Positions 52,000-61,343 are shown, counted from the stretch's first letter. The stretch is 64,000 nucleotides of DNA from Anaerocolumna sedimenticola (GCF_009931695.1 NZ_CP048000.1:3427501-3491500); one strand, 5' to 3'. The notes: generated by a model from the letters alone, not told the origin. Translations and numbers: made by a program.

Positions 52000-53167
52000 G
52001 TGGACATGGTGAAGGCTGTATAACGAAGCAAAAAGATGGTCGTTGGGTAGCACGTATACAGATAGGTAAAACGCTTGACGGAAAGCCTAAAATAAAAGCA
52101 TTATGCGGAAAAACCGAACCAGAATGTAAACGTAAGTTAAAAGAGTATAAGAAAGAAATAGCAAAGGGTATTAATGAGGTATCAAAACTAACTGTTGCAG
52201 AATATATAGAGAGGTGGTTAAAAGCTTATAAATTCTATTCATTGAAACCGGCATCCTATGATAGGCTTGAAAGTGTATTCAACAATTATGTAAAAGACAC
52301 TATAGGATACTATCAAATGGGTAATATTACGTCAAATGATATACAGAAACTTATTAATAAAATGAGTAAATCTTTATCATATTCTAGTGTTAAGAAAATA
52401 ATTGAATTATTAAGACCATGCTTTAAACATGCTGTTTTGGTTGGTGTTATTCATAAAAATCCATGTGACGCAGTAATATTGCCCAGACAGAATTCAATGG
52501 CTGTAAAGACTAAAAAAATAGATATATTAACAGATAAAGAAGTTAGTGTTATTAAAGATATCACTAATGATGTAATATGTAAAAAGTCAAGAAAACATAA
52601 ACATGCTCCGGTTTTTGTTTTAATATTAAATACAGGATTAAGGTGTGAAGAAGTTCTTGCCCTAGAATTTAGTGATATTGACTTTGATAAAAAAGTACTT
52701 CATGTTAGTAAGAGCGTTAGTATTATTAAAAACAGGGATGAAAATGATGTAAAAATAAAACTAAAGTAATCATCACAGATACTAAAACAGTTAACGGTGA
52801 TAGATATATTCCGCTGAACAATACGGCTATTAATGCGTTAAAACAAATTCAGGATTATAATCAATATTATAATATACAGACTAATCTTGTAGTATCGAAT
52901 GACAAAGGCGCCATGGTAAATGAGAGAAATTTACAAAGAACACTTGATAGGGTATTAAAAAAGGGAATGGGTGATGATTATAAACATCACGGTATACATA
53001 GTTTAAGACATACCATGGGATCTATGGCTTTATCAACAGGTAAAATAGATATTAAGGTGGTATCCGAAATTCTTGGTCATAGTGATATAAATTTAACTTA
53101 TAATAAGTATATTCATATCATTAAAGAGCAGAAGACACAGGCTTTAGAGTTATTAGATGTTATATAA
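52000..53167 (+). pseudogene. Tyrosine recombinase/integrase of the island, frameshifted
   Basis: Start GTG 52000 (TAGGAG upstream) reads VDM, then GEGCITKQKDGRWVARIQIG in another frame, which continues through the SAM-like core-binding domain to NTGLRCEEVLALEFSDIDFD (catalytic Arg) and stops at 52769. The rest, VIITDTKTVNGDRYIPLN, HGIHSLRHTMGS (His-x-x-Arg) and ILGHSDINLTYNKYIHI (His and Tyr nucleophile), is in the next frame. One G added at 52008 and one A in the A5 run at 52751 would restore a full Tn916/ICE-type integrase of about 388 residues. It lies 150 bp from the tRNA att site. Confidence 0.85.
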
Positions 53168-53171
53168 ATCT

Positions 53172-53191
53172 GATTATAATAAGATTACAAA
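53172..53191. promoter_or_regulatory. Candidate integrase arm-type sites, right end
   Basis: GATTATAA at 53172 and GATTACAAA at 53183, 11 bp apart, directly after the integrase gene. Mirrors the pair at 33275/33286 in sequence, spacing and orientation. Confidence 0.5.
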
Positions 53192-53319
53192 ACAAACGAT
53201 TTTAAACGAACCAAAATGAACCGTAACGGTAAAAATGGATTCCATAGGAGCAGTTGTTCATGCTGTATAAAACCAGTAAAATCAATACTTTCAGGCATTT
53301 TCACATCCGGTTTTTTGAT

Positions 53320-53351
53320 AACAAAAAATGCACCTAAAGGGACTCGAACCC
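53320..53351. other. Right attachment site (within tRNA-Arg 3' end)
   Basis: 32 bp identical to 33182-33213, covering the last 23 bases of the tRNA gene and 9 bases beyond. Confidence 0.85.
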
Positions 53352-53401
53352 CCGACACGAAGCTTCGGAAGCTTCTGCTCTATCCACTGAGCTATAGATG
53401 C
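53329..53401 (-). tRNA. tRNA-Arg (anticodon CCG)
   Basis: Minus-strand cloverleaf: acceptor stem GCATCTA/TAGGTGC, D arm GCTC...GAGC, anticodon arm GAAGC-TTCCGAA-GCTTC with anticodon CCG (reads CGG, Arg), T arm with TTCGAGT, discriminator A. CCA is not encoded; a T6 run follows directly. Serves as integration target for the island at 33182-53351. Confidence 0.92.
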
Positions 53402-53615
53402 ATAGACATATTGTACATGAAAAGTTGAAAATGGGCAAGATGTTTTTTAAAGTTTTTTATATTTATTTTTGTGACAAAAACTCCCACAAATTGTTACGTA
53501 ATTATTAAATATATTACAAAAAGAAAAAACATAGTATTGCTTTTTTTTCAAAAATTTGTTATTATAGGAAATAGATATTTGAAATGGCTCTGTTTACTAA
53601 ATAAAGGAGATTACA

Positions 53616-54383
53616 ATGAAACTTAAATATAAAAAATTGGTAGTAATGATCACCATGTGTACAATGGGAATCGGATTAGTTACATTTTCAATTACCAGAC
53701 CATCTGATAAAAGCACTACAGTAGTAGAAAATTCAAGCGATGATGCGGTTAAAGTTGAAGCAAGTTTAGATACAGATATAAGCAATGCTTCCGTAAAATC
53801 TGCTTCATTATTACCATCAGCTACACCGACTCCGACGGAAGTACCGGAAACCAAGGACGATGTGGCGGTGGATCAAGCGGATCCATTGGAAAAGAATGCA
53901 CATAAAGAAATTAATACATTGATTAAAAACTATCTTAACGCTAAGCTAAGCAAAAAAATTGATAAATTTAAACCATTGGTAAATGATATAAGTTATATTG
54001 ATTTGAAAGATATTGCAAGAAAAACCAAGTATATAGAAGCATATAAGAATGTAACCTGTTATACCAAGAAAGGACCGGAGGAAGGCTCTTATATAGTTTA
54101 TGCGTACCATGAAGTTAAATTTAGCAGCATAAAAGCATTGGCACCAGCAATGAATGAATTCTATGTAAAGATGAATGAGAAAGGTAAGCTTTATATTTAT
54201 TTAGGTGAAATCGATAATACAACGAAACAGTATCTGGATGAAGTGCGTGATTCGGATGAAGTTATGGATTTAATATATGATGTTAATGAAAAATTGCAGA
54301 AAGTCGTAGCAGATGATAAAGAGCTGCATGAATTTTACTCAAAGCTTGAAGAGTCTGCTAAAAATGTTACAATGAACAATTAA
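53616..54383 (+). CDS. Exported or membrane-anchored hypothetical protein
   Basis: 255 residues, AAAGGAG upstream. A basic N-terminus and one hydrophobic segment (about 8-28), then a Ser/Thr/Asp-rich linker with SATPTPTEVPE (the Thr-Pro linker common in Lachnospiraceae cell-surface proteins), and a charged alpha/beta domain (about 95-250) with no motif I can name. No lipobox Cys after the hydrophobic segment. Likely attached to the outer face of the membrane. Ends with its own terminator. Confidence 0.7.
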   Translation: MKLKYKKLVVMITMCTMGIGLVTFSITRPSDKSTTVVENSSDDAVKVEASLDTDISNASVKSASLLPSATPTPTEVPETKDDVAVDQADPLEKNAHKEINTLIKNYLNAKLSKKIDKFKPLVNDISYIDLKDIARKTKYIEAYKNVTCYTKKGPEEGSYIVYAYHEVKFSSIKALAPAMNEFYVKMNEKGKLYIYLGEIDNTTKQYLDEVRDSDEVMDLIYDVNEKLQKVVADDKELHEFYSKLEESAKNVTMNN

Positions 54384-54471
54384 TCTTACCTGTTAGTTTT
54401 AATTTAACATGAGAAGTTAAATTCATTTAATTATGTATTGAAAATATTCAATCAGAATTTAAGTATATTCG

Positions 54472-54505
54472 TCTATCCCAATTTAAATTGGGATAGATTT
54501 TTTTT
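54472..54505 (+). terminator. Intrinsic terminator after the exported protein gene
   Basis: CTATCCCAATTT and AAATTGGGATAG form a perfect 12-bp stem followed by ATTTTTTTT. Confidence 0.9.
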
Positions 54506-54677
54506 CGTAAAAGGGATATGCCGCAAAGATAAATTCTATACGAACATATATTTGATATTTTCTCTTAAACGCAAGCTTTAGCTTGTACTTTTTAATTGGG
54601 ACTGTTATAATACTTAAGAAGTGTGCAAACTATTTTATATAATTTGTACAGGCGTAAAACGCAGAGAAGGAACGGAT

Positions 54678-55877
54678 ATGGCCAAAAGAACGAAAAAATT
54701 AATTGAAAATACTTCAAACGATACGGATATCAGAGTAAATAAGTACTTAAGTGACGCAGGTGTGTGTTCCCGAAGAGAGGCAGATAAATATATCTCGGAA
54801 GGCAGGGTTACAATAGACGGGGTAACAGCTGTTATGGGGTCTAAAATACAAAAAGGCCAAGTTATTTTATTGGATGGAAAAGCGGTAGATAAAGATGAAT
54901 CGTTGGTTCTCATTGCATTTCATAAACCTAGGGGTATTGTTTGTACTACGGATAAAAGAGAGAAAGACAATATAATAGATTTTATTCAATATCCCAAGAG
55001 AATTTATCCGATTGGAAGACTGGATAAAGACTCTGAGGGATTAATTCTTCTAACAAATGATGGCGATATCGTAAATAAGATATTACGTGCCGGCAATAAC
55101 CATGAAAAGGAATATATAGTAACACTTAATAAAGCGATTACATCTGAATTTTTAAAAGGTATGGCGGCCGGGGTGCCTATTTTGGATACGATTACCCGTC
55201 CCTGTCCAATAAAAGCTTTAGATAAATTTACTTTTCAGATCATACTGACCCAAGGATTAAACCGGCAGATAAGAAGAATGTGCGAGTATTTTGATTATAA
55301 AGTATTATCACTGAAAAGAATCAGAATTATGAATATCAATTTAGGATATTTGCAGGTTGGTGGGTATCGTAATGTTACAGAGAAAGAAATTGCCGGATTA
55401 AACGAATTAATCAGCAAATCCGTTAATACTCCGGATGATATATGGAACTCATTAGAAGATGCATCGGATGATGCCTTAGACAAAAGTATAAAGGTAAAAC
55501 ATTTTAAAGCACCTGGTAATTCATATAAAAAGAATGTGACCACTTCCGCATCAAACCGGGAAAAAATCCAAAAAGATATATCAAAGAAAAGCACCAATAA
55601 GAAAGGTACTGAGGTTACTAAATTAAATAAAGAAACAACCGGGAAAGAAAGTAACAAGAAGAAAAACTTGCAAAAAAATAAAATAAAAATTAATACAAAA
55701 GGTAAACCAAAAGAAAATCCAAGAGAAAATCCAAAGGGTAATATAAAAGGTTATTCAAAAGTTAATAAAGAGAATAAAATAAATCACTTAAACGGTGGTT
55801 CAAGCAATAATTTGTACAAATCAAGAGCAAAGGTTTTAAATAAATCAAATAAAAGTACTTCGCGTGGAAGTAAATAA
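54678..55877 (+). CDS. 23S rRNA pseudouridine synthase, RluF-type, with long basic tail
   Basis: 399 residues from ATG 54678 (GAGAAGGAACG upstream); a GTG start at 54621 is less likely. An S4 RNA-binding domain (about 18-65: VNKYLSDAGVCSRREADKYI) and an RsuA/RluB/E/F-type catalytic domain with AFHKPRGIVCTT, PIGRLDKDSEGLILLTNDGD (catalytic Asp) and LNRQIRRMCEYF. That fits RluF/YjbC-like enzymes acting on 23S rRNA helix 74. From residue 255 on there is a Lys/Asn-rich low-complexity tail of about 145 residues (TKGKPKENPRENPKGNIKG) absent from typical family members, probably for RNA contact. Confidence 0.87.
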   Translation: MAKRTKKLIENTSNDTDIRVNKYLSDAGVCSRREADKYISEGRVTIDGVTAVMGSKIQKGQVILLDGKAVDKDESLVLIAFHKPRGIVCTTDKREKDNIIDFIQYPKRIYPIGRLDKDSEGLILLTNDGDIVNKILRAGNNHEKEYIVTLNKAITSEFLKGMAAGVPILDTITRPCPIKALDKFTFQIILTQGLNRQIRRMCEYFDYKVLSLKRIRIMNINLGYLQVGGYRNVTEKEIAGLNELISKSVNTPDDIWNSLEDASDDALDKSIKVKHFKAPGNSYKKNVTTSASNREKIQKDISKKSTNKKGTEVTKLNKETTGKESNKKKNLQKNKIKINTKGKPKENPRENPKGNIKGYSKVNKENKINHLNGGSSNNLYKSRAKVLNKSNKSTSRGSK

Positions 55878-56133
55878 TGATAAATTACGATTTTACTACG
55901 GATAGATCTTCCCCTATTGTATGAGATACCCCTTATACGAATTTATGAAGGGAAGCGTGAAAAAGAAACTGCTTAACAGTTTTTGGGGAAGAGTGAAAGA
56001 AAATATAATTAGGAAAGGATGCCGTGTTAAGACTCTTTCACTTTAGTTTGTTCAATAGGTTTATTTTGGCAATGCCGCAATAGGCTATCAATATATGATT
56101 GCCTGAGGTATTTGTAATGGCAACGGGAATAAA

Positions 56134-58101
56134 ATGGAAGATAAAATGGAGCAAATGAAAGAACTGGTCAATCGTTTAAATGAAGCCGGTAAGGCTTATT
56201 ATCAGGAAAACAGGGAAATAATGAGTAATTTTGAGTATGATGCCCTGTATGACCAACTATTGGAATTAGAAAAAGAGACCGGAATTGTTTTATCAAACAG
56301 TCCGTCCATACATGTTGGTTATGAGATTTTAAGCGAATTGCCAAAGGTTAGACATGAAAAGCCTATGTTATCTCTGGATAAAACAAAAGAGGTTCCAACG
56401 TTAAAGGACTGGCTCGATAGTCAAGACGGCCTGTTATCGTGGAAACTGGACGGACTTACCATCGTCCTGACATATAAAGAGGGTAAGTTGTTCAGTGCCG
56501 TTACCAGAGGAAACGGTGAATACGGTGAAGTTATTACGAATAACGCCAGGGTATTTAAAAATATACCTCTTAATATAACTTATAAGGGAGATATGGTACT
56601 TCGTGGAGAAGCAGTAATCAAATACTCCGATTTTGAAAAAATCAATGCGGAAATTGAAGATGTGGAAGCAAAATATAAGAATCCCAGAAATCTCTGCAGC
56701 GGAAGTGTAAGACAGTTAAATAATGAAATTACGGCAAACAGAAAGGTACATTTTTTCGCCTTTGGTTTAGTTAGCACGGCAGGAGATGTGGAATTTCATA
56801 ATTCCAGAAAGAATCAGCTGCTGTGGCTTAAAAGCTTAGGATTTGATATTGTTGAAAATAAAAGCGTTACGGAAGATAATCTGGAAGAGACGGTCAAATG
56901 GTTTGCTGAGCATGTGGCTGGTAATGATTTCCCTTCCGACGGTCTGGTATTAACCTATGATAACATAAGTTATGGAATTTCCCTTGGAACTACTGCGAAA
57001 TTCCCAAGGGATTCCATCGCTTTTAAATGGGTGGATGAAATTCGGGAAACTACCTTAAAGGAAATAGAGTGGAGCGCATCCAGAACCGGCCTTATTAATC
57101 CCATAGCTGTATTTGATCCGGTGGAGTTGGAGGGAACCACGGTAAGCCGTGCAAGTATTCATAATATCAGTATTATGGAAGCTTTAGAACTTGGGATAGG
57201 AGATACCATTCAGGTTTATAAAGCCAATATGATTATTCCGCAGATTGCGGATAATTTAACCAGAAGCGGGTTTATTGACATACCTAAGGTCTGTCCCGTC
57301 TGTTTGCATCCTGCGCAGGTAAAACAGGTAAATGATGTGAAAGCTTTATTTTGCACCAACTCAGAATGCCTGGCTAAGAAAATCAAATCATTTACCCATT
57401 TTGTAAGCCGGGATGCAATGAACATGGAAGGGTTATCGGAAGCAACCATTGAAAAATTCATTGCAAAAGGGATGATACACGAATTAGCGGATTTATTTCA
57501 CCTCAAGAAATATAAGGATGAAATTGTCACAATGGAGGGCTTTGGTGAAAAGTCCTATAAGAATCTTATTTCTTCCATTGAAAAAGCAAGGTCAACGACC
57601 ACTGCCAAATTCTTATACAGTTTAGGAATTCAGAATATCGGTTTATCCAATGCAAAGTTAATCTGCAGAGAATATAAAAATCAGTTTAATGAAATAAGGA
57701 ATGCAGAGAAAGAAAGATTGCTAACGATACCCGGTATCGGTGATGTAATAGCAGATGCTTTTATCTGGTTTTTCAGAAACGAAAATAATCAGATTATCAT
57801 CGATGATTTATTAAAGGAAATACAATTTGAACCGTCTGAAGTAGCTGAAGATGACAGCGTTAATCTGTTAGAAGGTAAGACATTTGTAATTACCGGTTCG
57901 GTAGAACATTATGCCAACCGGAATGAATTAAAGGAAGTGATTGAACAAAAAGGCGGAAAAGTAACAGGCTCTGTCACTGCGAAAACCGACTATTTAATTA
58001 ATAACGATAATTTATCAAATTCCACGAAAAATAAGAAAGCAAAGGAACTTGGAATTCCGGTTATAACAGAAGAAGAATTTATACAAATGATACAAGGCTA
58101 A
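56134..58101 (+). CDS. ligA: NAD-dependent DNA ligase
   Basis: 655 residues. Domain Ia (1-60), adenylation domain with the AMP-accepting Lys104 in WKLDG, TRGNGEYGEVITNN, NPRNLCSGSVRQLN and SDGLVLTYD, then an OB fold, a Cys4 zinc finger (CPVCLHPAQ and CTNSECLAK), a helix-hairpin-helix region (ALGIGDTIQV-like and TIPGIGDVIADAF) and a C-terminal BRCT domain (EGKTFVITGSV onward). All domains of LigA are present. Slightly shorter and more divergent than the usual clostridial LigA (about 660-670), so it could be a second paralogue. It seals nicks in replication and repair. Confidence 0.92.
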   Translation: MEDKMEQMKELVNRLNEAGKAYYQENREIMSNFEYDALYDQLLELEKETGIVLSNSPSIHVGYEILSELPKVRHEKPMLSLDKTKEVPTLKDWLDSQDGLLSWKLDGLTIVLTYKEGKLFSAVTRGNGEYGEVITNNARVFKNIPLNITYKGDMVLRGEAVIKYSDFEKINAEIEDVEAKYKNPRNLCSGSVRQLNNEITANRKVHFFAFGLVSTAGDVEFHNSRKNQLLWLKSLGFDIVENKSVTEDNLEETVKWFAEHVAGNDFPSDGLVLTYDNISYGISLGTTAKFPRDSIAFKWVDEIRETTLKEIEWSASRTGLINPIAVFDPVELEGTTVSRASIHNISIMEALELGIGDTIQVYKANMIIPQIADNLTRSGFIDIPKVCPVCLHPAQVKQVNDVKALFCTNSECLAKKIKSFTHFVSRDAMNMEGLSEATIEKFIAKGMIHELADLFHLKKYKDEIVTMEGFGEKSYKNLISSIEKARSTTTAKFLYSLGIQNIGLSNAKLICREYKNQFNEIRNAEKERLLTIPGIGDVIADAFIWFFRNENNQIIIDDLLKEIQFEPSEVAEDDSVNLLEGKTFVITGSVEHYANRNELKEVIEQKGGKVTGSVTAKTDYLINNDNLSNSTKNKKAKELGIPVITEEEFIQMIQG

Positions 58102-58340
58102 GTTCTATAGAAATAACGCAGATAATAAATGTAAAAATATTATGGATGATAAATATGATAAAAATGTTATTGATAAACGCTTGTAAAAACTTATATACTA
58201 TTTGAACTAATATGAAAAAATATTTTAAAAGTATTTTCAAAGATGATATATGTAGGAAAGCATAGTGGTAAATGTTATGAAAAACCTTTGTTTATATGAG
58301 AATTATCTGAATTACGTTTATAAGATAATTATCTGAATGA

Positions 58341-58369
58341 TTGACTTTTCAATAAAAGTATTATACTAT
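58341..58369 (+). promoter_or_regulatory. Promoter of the T-box/metA transcript
   Basis: TTGACT, 17-bp spacer, TACTAT, just upstream of the T-box leader. Confidence 0.65.
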
Positions 58370-58384
58370 ATTATTATGAAATAA

Positions 58385-58672
58385 TAAAAGGCTATGAAAA
58401 GAAAAGTAAGCAATGGGGTATGTAACAGAGAGCTTTATAGGTGAGAAGAAGCACAGAATACATTGCCGAAAATGGTCTTGGAGCTGCGTACCGACTACAA
58501 TTATTGTATAGGCTGCGATGGGAGTGCCCATTATAGCATCAGAGTATCGAAGTGAATTCCGTACTTGCAGAGGTCTGTATTGTGAAATACAGATAAATTA
58601 AGGTGGTATCACGAAGCATTTATGCTATCGTCCTTGAAATATAAGTAAAGGAGGATAGCTTTTTTATCTAAT
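58385..58672 (+). promoter_or_regulatory. T-box riboswitch (probably tRNA-Met specific)
   Basis: A leader of about 290 bases before metA. The conserved T-box bulge segment reads AAGGTGGTATCACG (58600-58613). It is followed by a terminator stem GCTATCGTCCTT/AAGGAGGATAGC with T6 (58630-58672); the 5' half of that stem (CGTCCTT) can instead pair with AAGGTGG to form the antiterminator. Stem I shows an AGAGAG-type bulge and a candidate specifier ATG at 58472-58474 in GAAAATGG. Uncharged tRNA-Met would allow read-through into metA. Confidence 0.85.
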
Positions 58673-58733
58673 AAAAAGTAATACTGCTGAATGGATTGTG
58701 CAGATAAAAAATAATAGAAATGATGGTGATAAT

Positions 58734-59639
58734 ATGCCTATTAAGGTACAAAGTGATTTACCTGCAAAAAAAATTTTAGAAGATGAAAATATATTTATCA
58801 TGGATGAAACCAGAGCCATGCATCAGGATATTCGTCCGCTTCGTATTGCTATTTTAAATCTGATGCCTCTTAAGGAGGATACGGAAGTACAGCTGCTGCG
58901 AAGTTTATCCAACACGCCGTTACAGGTTGACGTCACCTTTTTAACGACCGGTTCCTATGTGGGAAAAAATACGGCAGCCAGCCATCTGGATCAATTTTAC
59001 CTGACGTATGAAGACGTAAAGAATCAGAAATTCGACGGGCTTATTATTACCGGAGCCCCGGTAGAGCAGATGGAATTTGAAGAGGTGGACTACTGGGATG
59101 AATTAGCAGAAATCATGAAATGGTCTAAGAGCAATGTTACTTCCACCCTTCATATCTGCTGGGGAGCCCAGGCCGGCCTTTATTACCATTATGGAATTCA
59201 TAAAATACCTTTGGAACAGAAGATGTTCGGGGTATTTCTCCATCGTGTATTAAACCGTAAAGTACCGTTTGTCCGTGGATTTGACGACATTTTCTATGCA
59301 CCCCACTCAAGACATACAACGGTTTCGAGAGAGGATATTATTAACAATCCTGAGCTAACCATATTAGCGGAGTCTGATGAAGCCGGAGTATTTATTGTAA
59401 CAGCCCAAGAGGGCAAGCAGATATTTGTCATGGGTCATCCGGAATATGACAGGATAACTTTGGATAAAGAATACAAGCGGGACAAGGGAAAGGGATTAGA
59501 AATACAATTACCTAAGAATTATTATCCTGATAATAATGATGATTCGAGACCAAATCTAATCTGGCGCGCCCATGCAAATGCTATGTATACGAATTGGCTG
59601 AATTATTATGTATATCAGGTAACTCCTTACGAACTTTAG
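58734..59639 (+). CDS. metA: Homoserine O-acetyltransferase (MetA family)
   Basis: 301 residues from ATG 58734 (standard [20 protein letters not shown] start). The catalytic Cys142 is in [10 protein letters not shown], the His/Glu pair in MGHPEYDR, and the family's [20 protein letters not shown] is present. Residue 111 is Glu ([10 protein letters not shown]). In characterised MetA proteins Glu at this place selects acetyl-CoA and Gly succinyl-CoA, so acetylation is expected. First committed step of methionine synthesis, controlled by the T-box upstream. Confidence 0.92.
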   Translation: MPIKVQSDLPAKKILEDENIFIMDETRAMHQDIRPLRIAILNLMPLKEDTEVQLLRSLSNTPLQVDVTFLTTGSYVGKNTAASHLDQFYLTYEDVKNQKFDGLIITGAPVEQMEFEEVDYWDELAEIMKWSKSNVTSTLHICWGAQAGLYYHYGIHKIPLEQKMFGVFLHRVLNRKVPFVRGFDDIFYAPHSRHTTVSREDIINNPELTILAESDEAGVFIVTAQEGKQIFVMGHPEYDRITLDKEYKRDKGKGLEIQLPKNYYPDNNDDSRPNLIWRAHANAMYTNWLNYYVYQVTPYEL

Positions 59640-60162
59640 AGAATGCCTTGAAAACCTAGATTATAAGCGGTTTACAGCGATTATTGAAAATATGCAAAGT
59701 GTTATAACTTATTATAAATTATTATAGAATTTTACTTGATTGGGGTACGATTGGGGGTACGAATCGTATACTAATTGGGGTACGATAACAGAGAAAAACC
59801 ACTTCATAATCAATAACTAAAGATTAAAACAAGAGTCTTACAAGTTCCACTTATGTGGAGTGTAAGGCTTTTTTTTAATACTTAACAAATAATTACATTA
59901 TATAATTGCAAAAATTTTTCATAAAAGATAAAATTAATAAGTAAACTTTTATTTAATTTCATTTGGAGGTACTTGACGACCCCGCTGATTTATTTTAAAT
60001 AGTATATGAAGAAGTAAAGTAATAACACTTAAAAATTAATTTTGCCTGTTGTTCCTATCGATTATTTAAGTAAAAGAATCATTTGGCTTGGTAAATTGAA
60101 TTAATAATAGGAAGTCGCGGCATAAAATTAGCGCCATCAGGTAATTTGAGGAGGATATGAAC
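59640..60162. other. Intergenic region with short repeats and a terminator
   Basis: About 520 bp, no gene seen. Three near-identical ATTGGGGTACGA motifs lie at 59739, 59750 and 59774, of unknown meaning. A terminator follows at 59834. The remainder is AT-rich. Confidence 0.5.
59834..59876 (+). terminator. Intrinsic terminator downstream of metA
   Basis: Arms AGTCTTACAAGTTCCAC and GTGGAGTGTAAGGCT around TTAT, followed by T7. About 200 bp after the metA stop. Confidence 0.8.
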
Positions 60163-60360
60163 ATGGAGAAATTTGAATACAAAACACTTTTTACTGATGC
60201 TAAAGGAGTATTTGGGGGTAAGGTTGACCAATACTCGTTCCAAAATGAATTAAATGAATTGGGTTCACAGGGATGGGAGTTAGTAAACACTGTTGCTGCT
60301 GCTCAAAGTTACGGTAGCACAAGGTGGATTATCTCAATATTCAAACGTAAGATACAATAA
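60163..60360 (+). CDS. DUF4177 family small protein
   Basis: 65 residues starting at ATG 60163, where GGAGG is 8 bases upstream; ATG 60157 is too close to the site. FEYKTLF at the start, ELNELGSQGWELVNTVAAAQ, and a terminal IISIFKRK strand match the DUF4177 pattern (beta-alpha-beta, about 60 residues). Function unknown. Complete and free-standing. Confidence 0.8.
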   Translation: MEKFEYKTLFTDAKGVFGGKVDQYSFQNELNELGSQGWELVNTVAAAQSYGSTRWIISIFKRKIQ

Positions 60361-60512
60361 CGTCATAGTATGAGTAAACCGAGAAGTTGTTATAGGACAA
60401 AAAGAAATAAATTTATTGAAGAATATCTCTGATGGGTTTTGTAACTTTAAAAATATTGACTTAAAATATTGGATTACTATTGAATGAAAAATTTGTTAGT
60501 AGTGAGGACATT

Positions 60513-61343
60513 ATGAAAAACTTAGTTGAATTGAAGGACTTAACGAGAGAAGAAATATTACAAGTATTTGAGCTGGCCGATAGAATCAAACAGGGTGAAT
60601 ATAGCCATTTCCTATCAGGTAAAACAGTGGTGTTGTTTTTTCCAAGTTCAAGTGTCAGAACCAGGGTTACATACGAAAAGGGAATCAATTTATTAGGCGG
60701 TCATACAATTCTGTTTGATAGTGATGTGTTAGAAAAGAAGGAAAAGATAGAAGATGTTATTGGATATTTAAATAATTGGGCAGATGCTATTGTTGTAAGG
60801 CATGGTGATATAGAACTTGTGAAAGACATGGCAAAATGCGCGAAAGTCCCTGTAATCAATGCCATGACAAAAATTAATCATCCCTGTGAAATACTTACTG
60901 ATTTGTATGCACTTTCAAAAATCCGAAAGGATTATCTGGAGGGAGAGTATTTATATGTTGGTGCATCCGGCAATATTGGTCGAACTTGGATAGACGCCTC
61001 TGATTTACTTGGTTTTTCAATTACGCAATGCTGCCCGAGCGGATATGAAATGGAAAGTACAAACATTGCTTATGATATAGCTGATGCGATAATGGATAAG
61101 GACATTGTGTTAACTGATTCTCTAAGTAAGGAACAATTACAAGATTTTAATGATTACCAGATTACATGTGAGTTGATGGATAAAGCGAATGATAATGCCT
61201 TGTTAAATCCATGTCCTCCATTTTTCAGAGGCGAAGAAGTGGCAGATGATGTTATAAGCAGTAAATATTTTGTAGGGTACGATTTCAAAAAATCATTACT
61301 TGAAGTACAGCAGGCCATAATAGTTTTTACGATGACAAATTAG
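60513..61343 (+). CDS. Aspartate/ornithine carbamoyltransferase-family protein with altered active site
   Basis: 276 residues from ATG 60513 (GAGG upstream; ATG 60480 has none). Transcarbamylase fold: the carbamoyl-phosphate motif reads SSSVRTRVTYEKG (usual STRTR), the domain linker motif HPCEILTDLYAL (OTC has HPCQ), and the second-substrate loop NPCPPFFRGEEV (OTC has HCLP). Core length fits (OTC about 310, slightly short). The Gln-to-Glu and HCLP-to-NPCP changes argue against a normal ornithine or aspartate transcarbamylase. No arginine or pyrimidine genes flank it. Confidence 0.78.
   Translation: MKNLVELKDLTREEILQVFELADRIKQGEYSHFLSGKTVVLFFPSSSVRTRVTYEKGINLLGGHTILFDSDVLEKKEKIEDVIGYLNNWADAIVVRHGDIELVKDMAKCAKVPVINAMTKINHPCEILTDLYALSKIRKDYLEGEYLYVGASGNIGRTWIDASDLLGFSITQCCPSGYEMESTNIAYDIADAIMDKDIVLTDSLSKEQLQDFNDYQITCELMDKANDNALLNPCPPFFRGEEVADDVISSKYFVGYDFKKSLLEVQQAIIVFTMTN

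Larger units (their letters stand above)
33182..53351. mobile_element. Putative genomic island inserted at tRNA-Arg(CCG), decayed
   Basis: About 20.2 kb bounded by an exact 32-bp direct repeat (33182-33213 and 53320-53351) that contains the 3' end of the tRNA-Arg gene; the complete tRNA lies at the right boundary and only its 3' fragment at the left. A tyrosine-integrase gene (broken) lies directly beside the right repeat, as expected. Paired GATTACAA-type sites with 11-bp spacing occur just inside both ends. The cargo is a patchwork of single accessory genes and many pseudogenes. No conjugation, replication or packaging genes were seen, so the island is probably immobile now. Confidence 0.75.
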
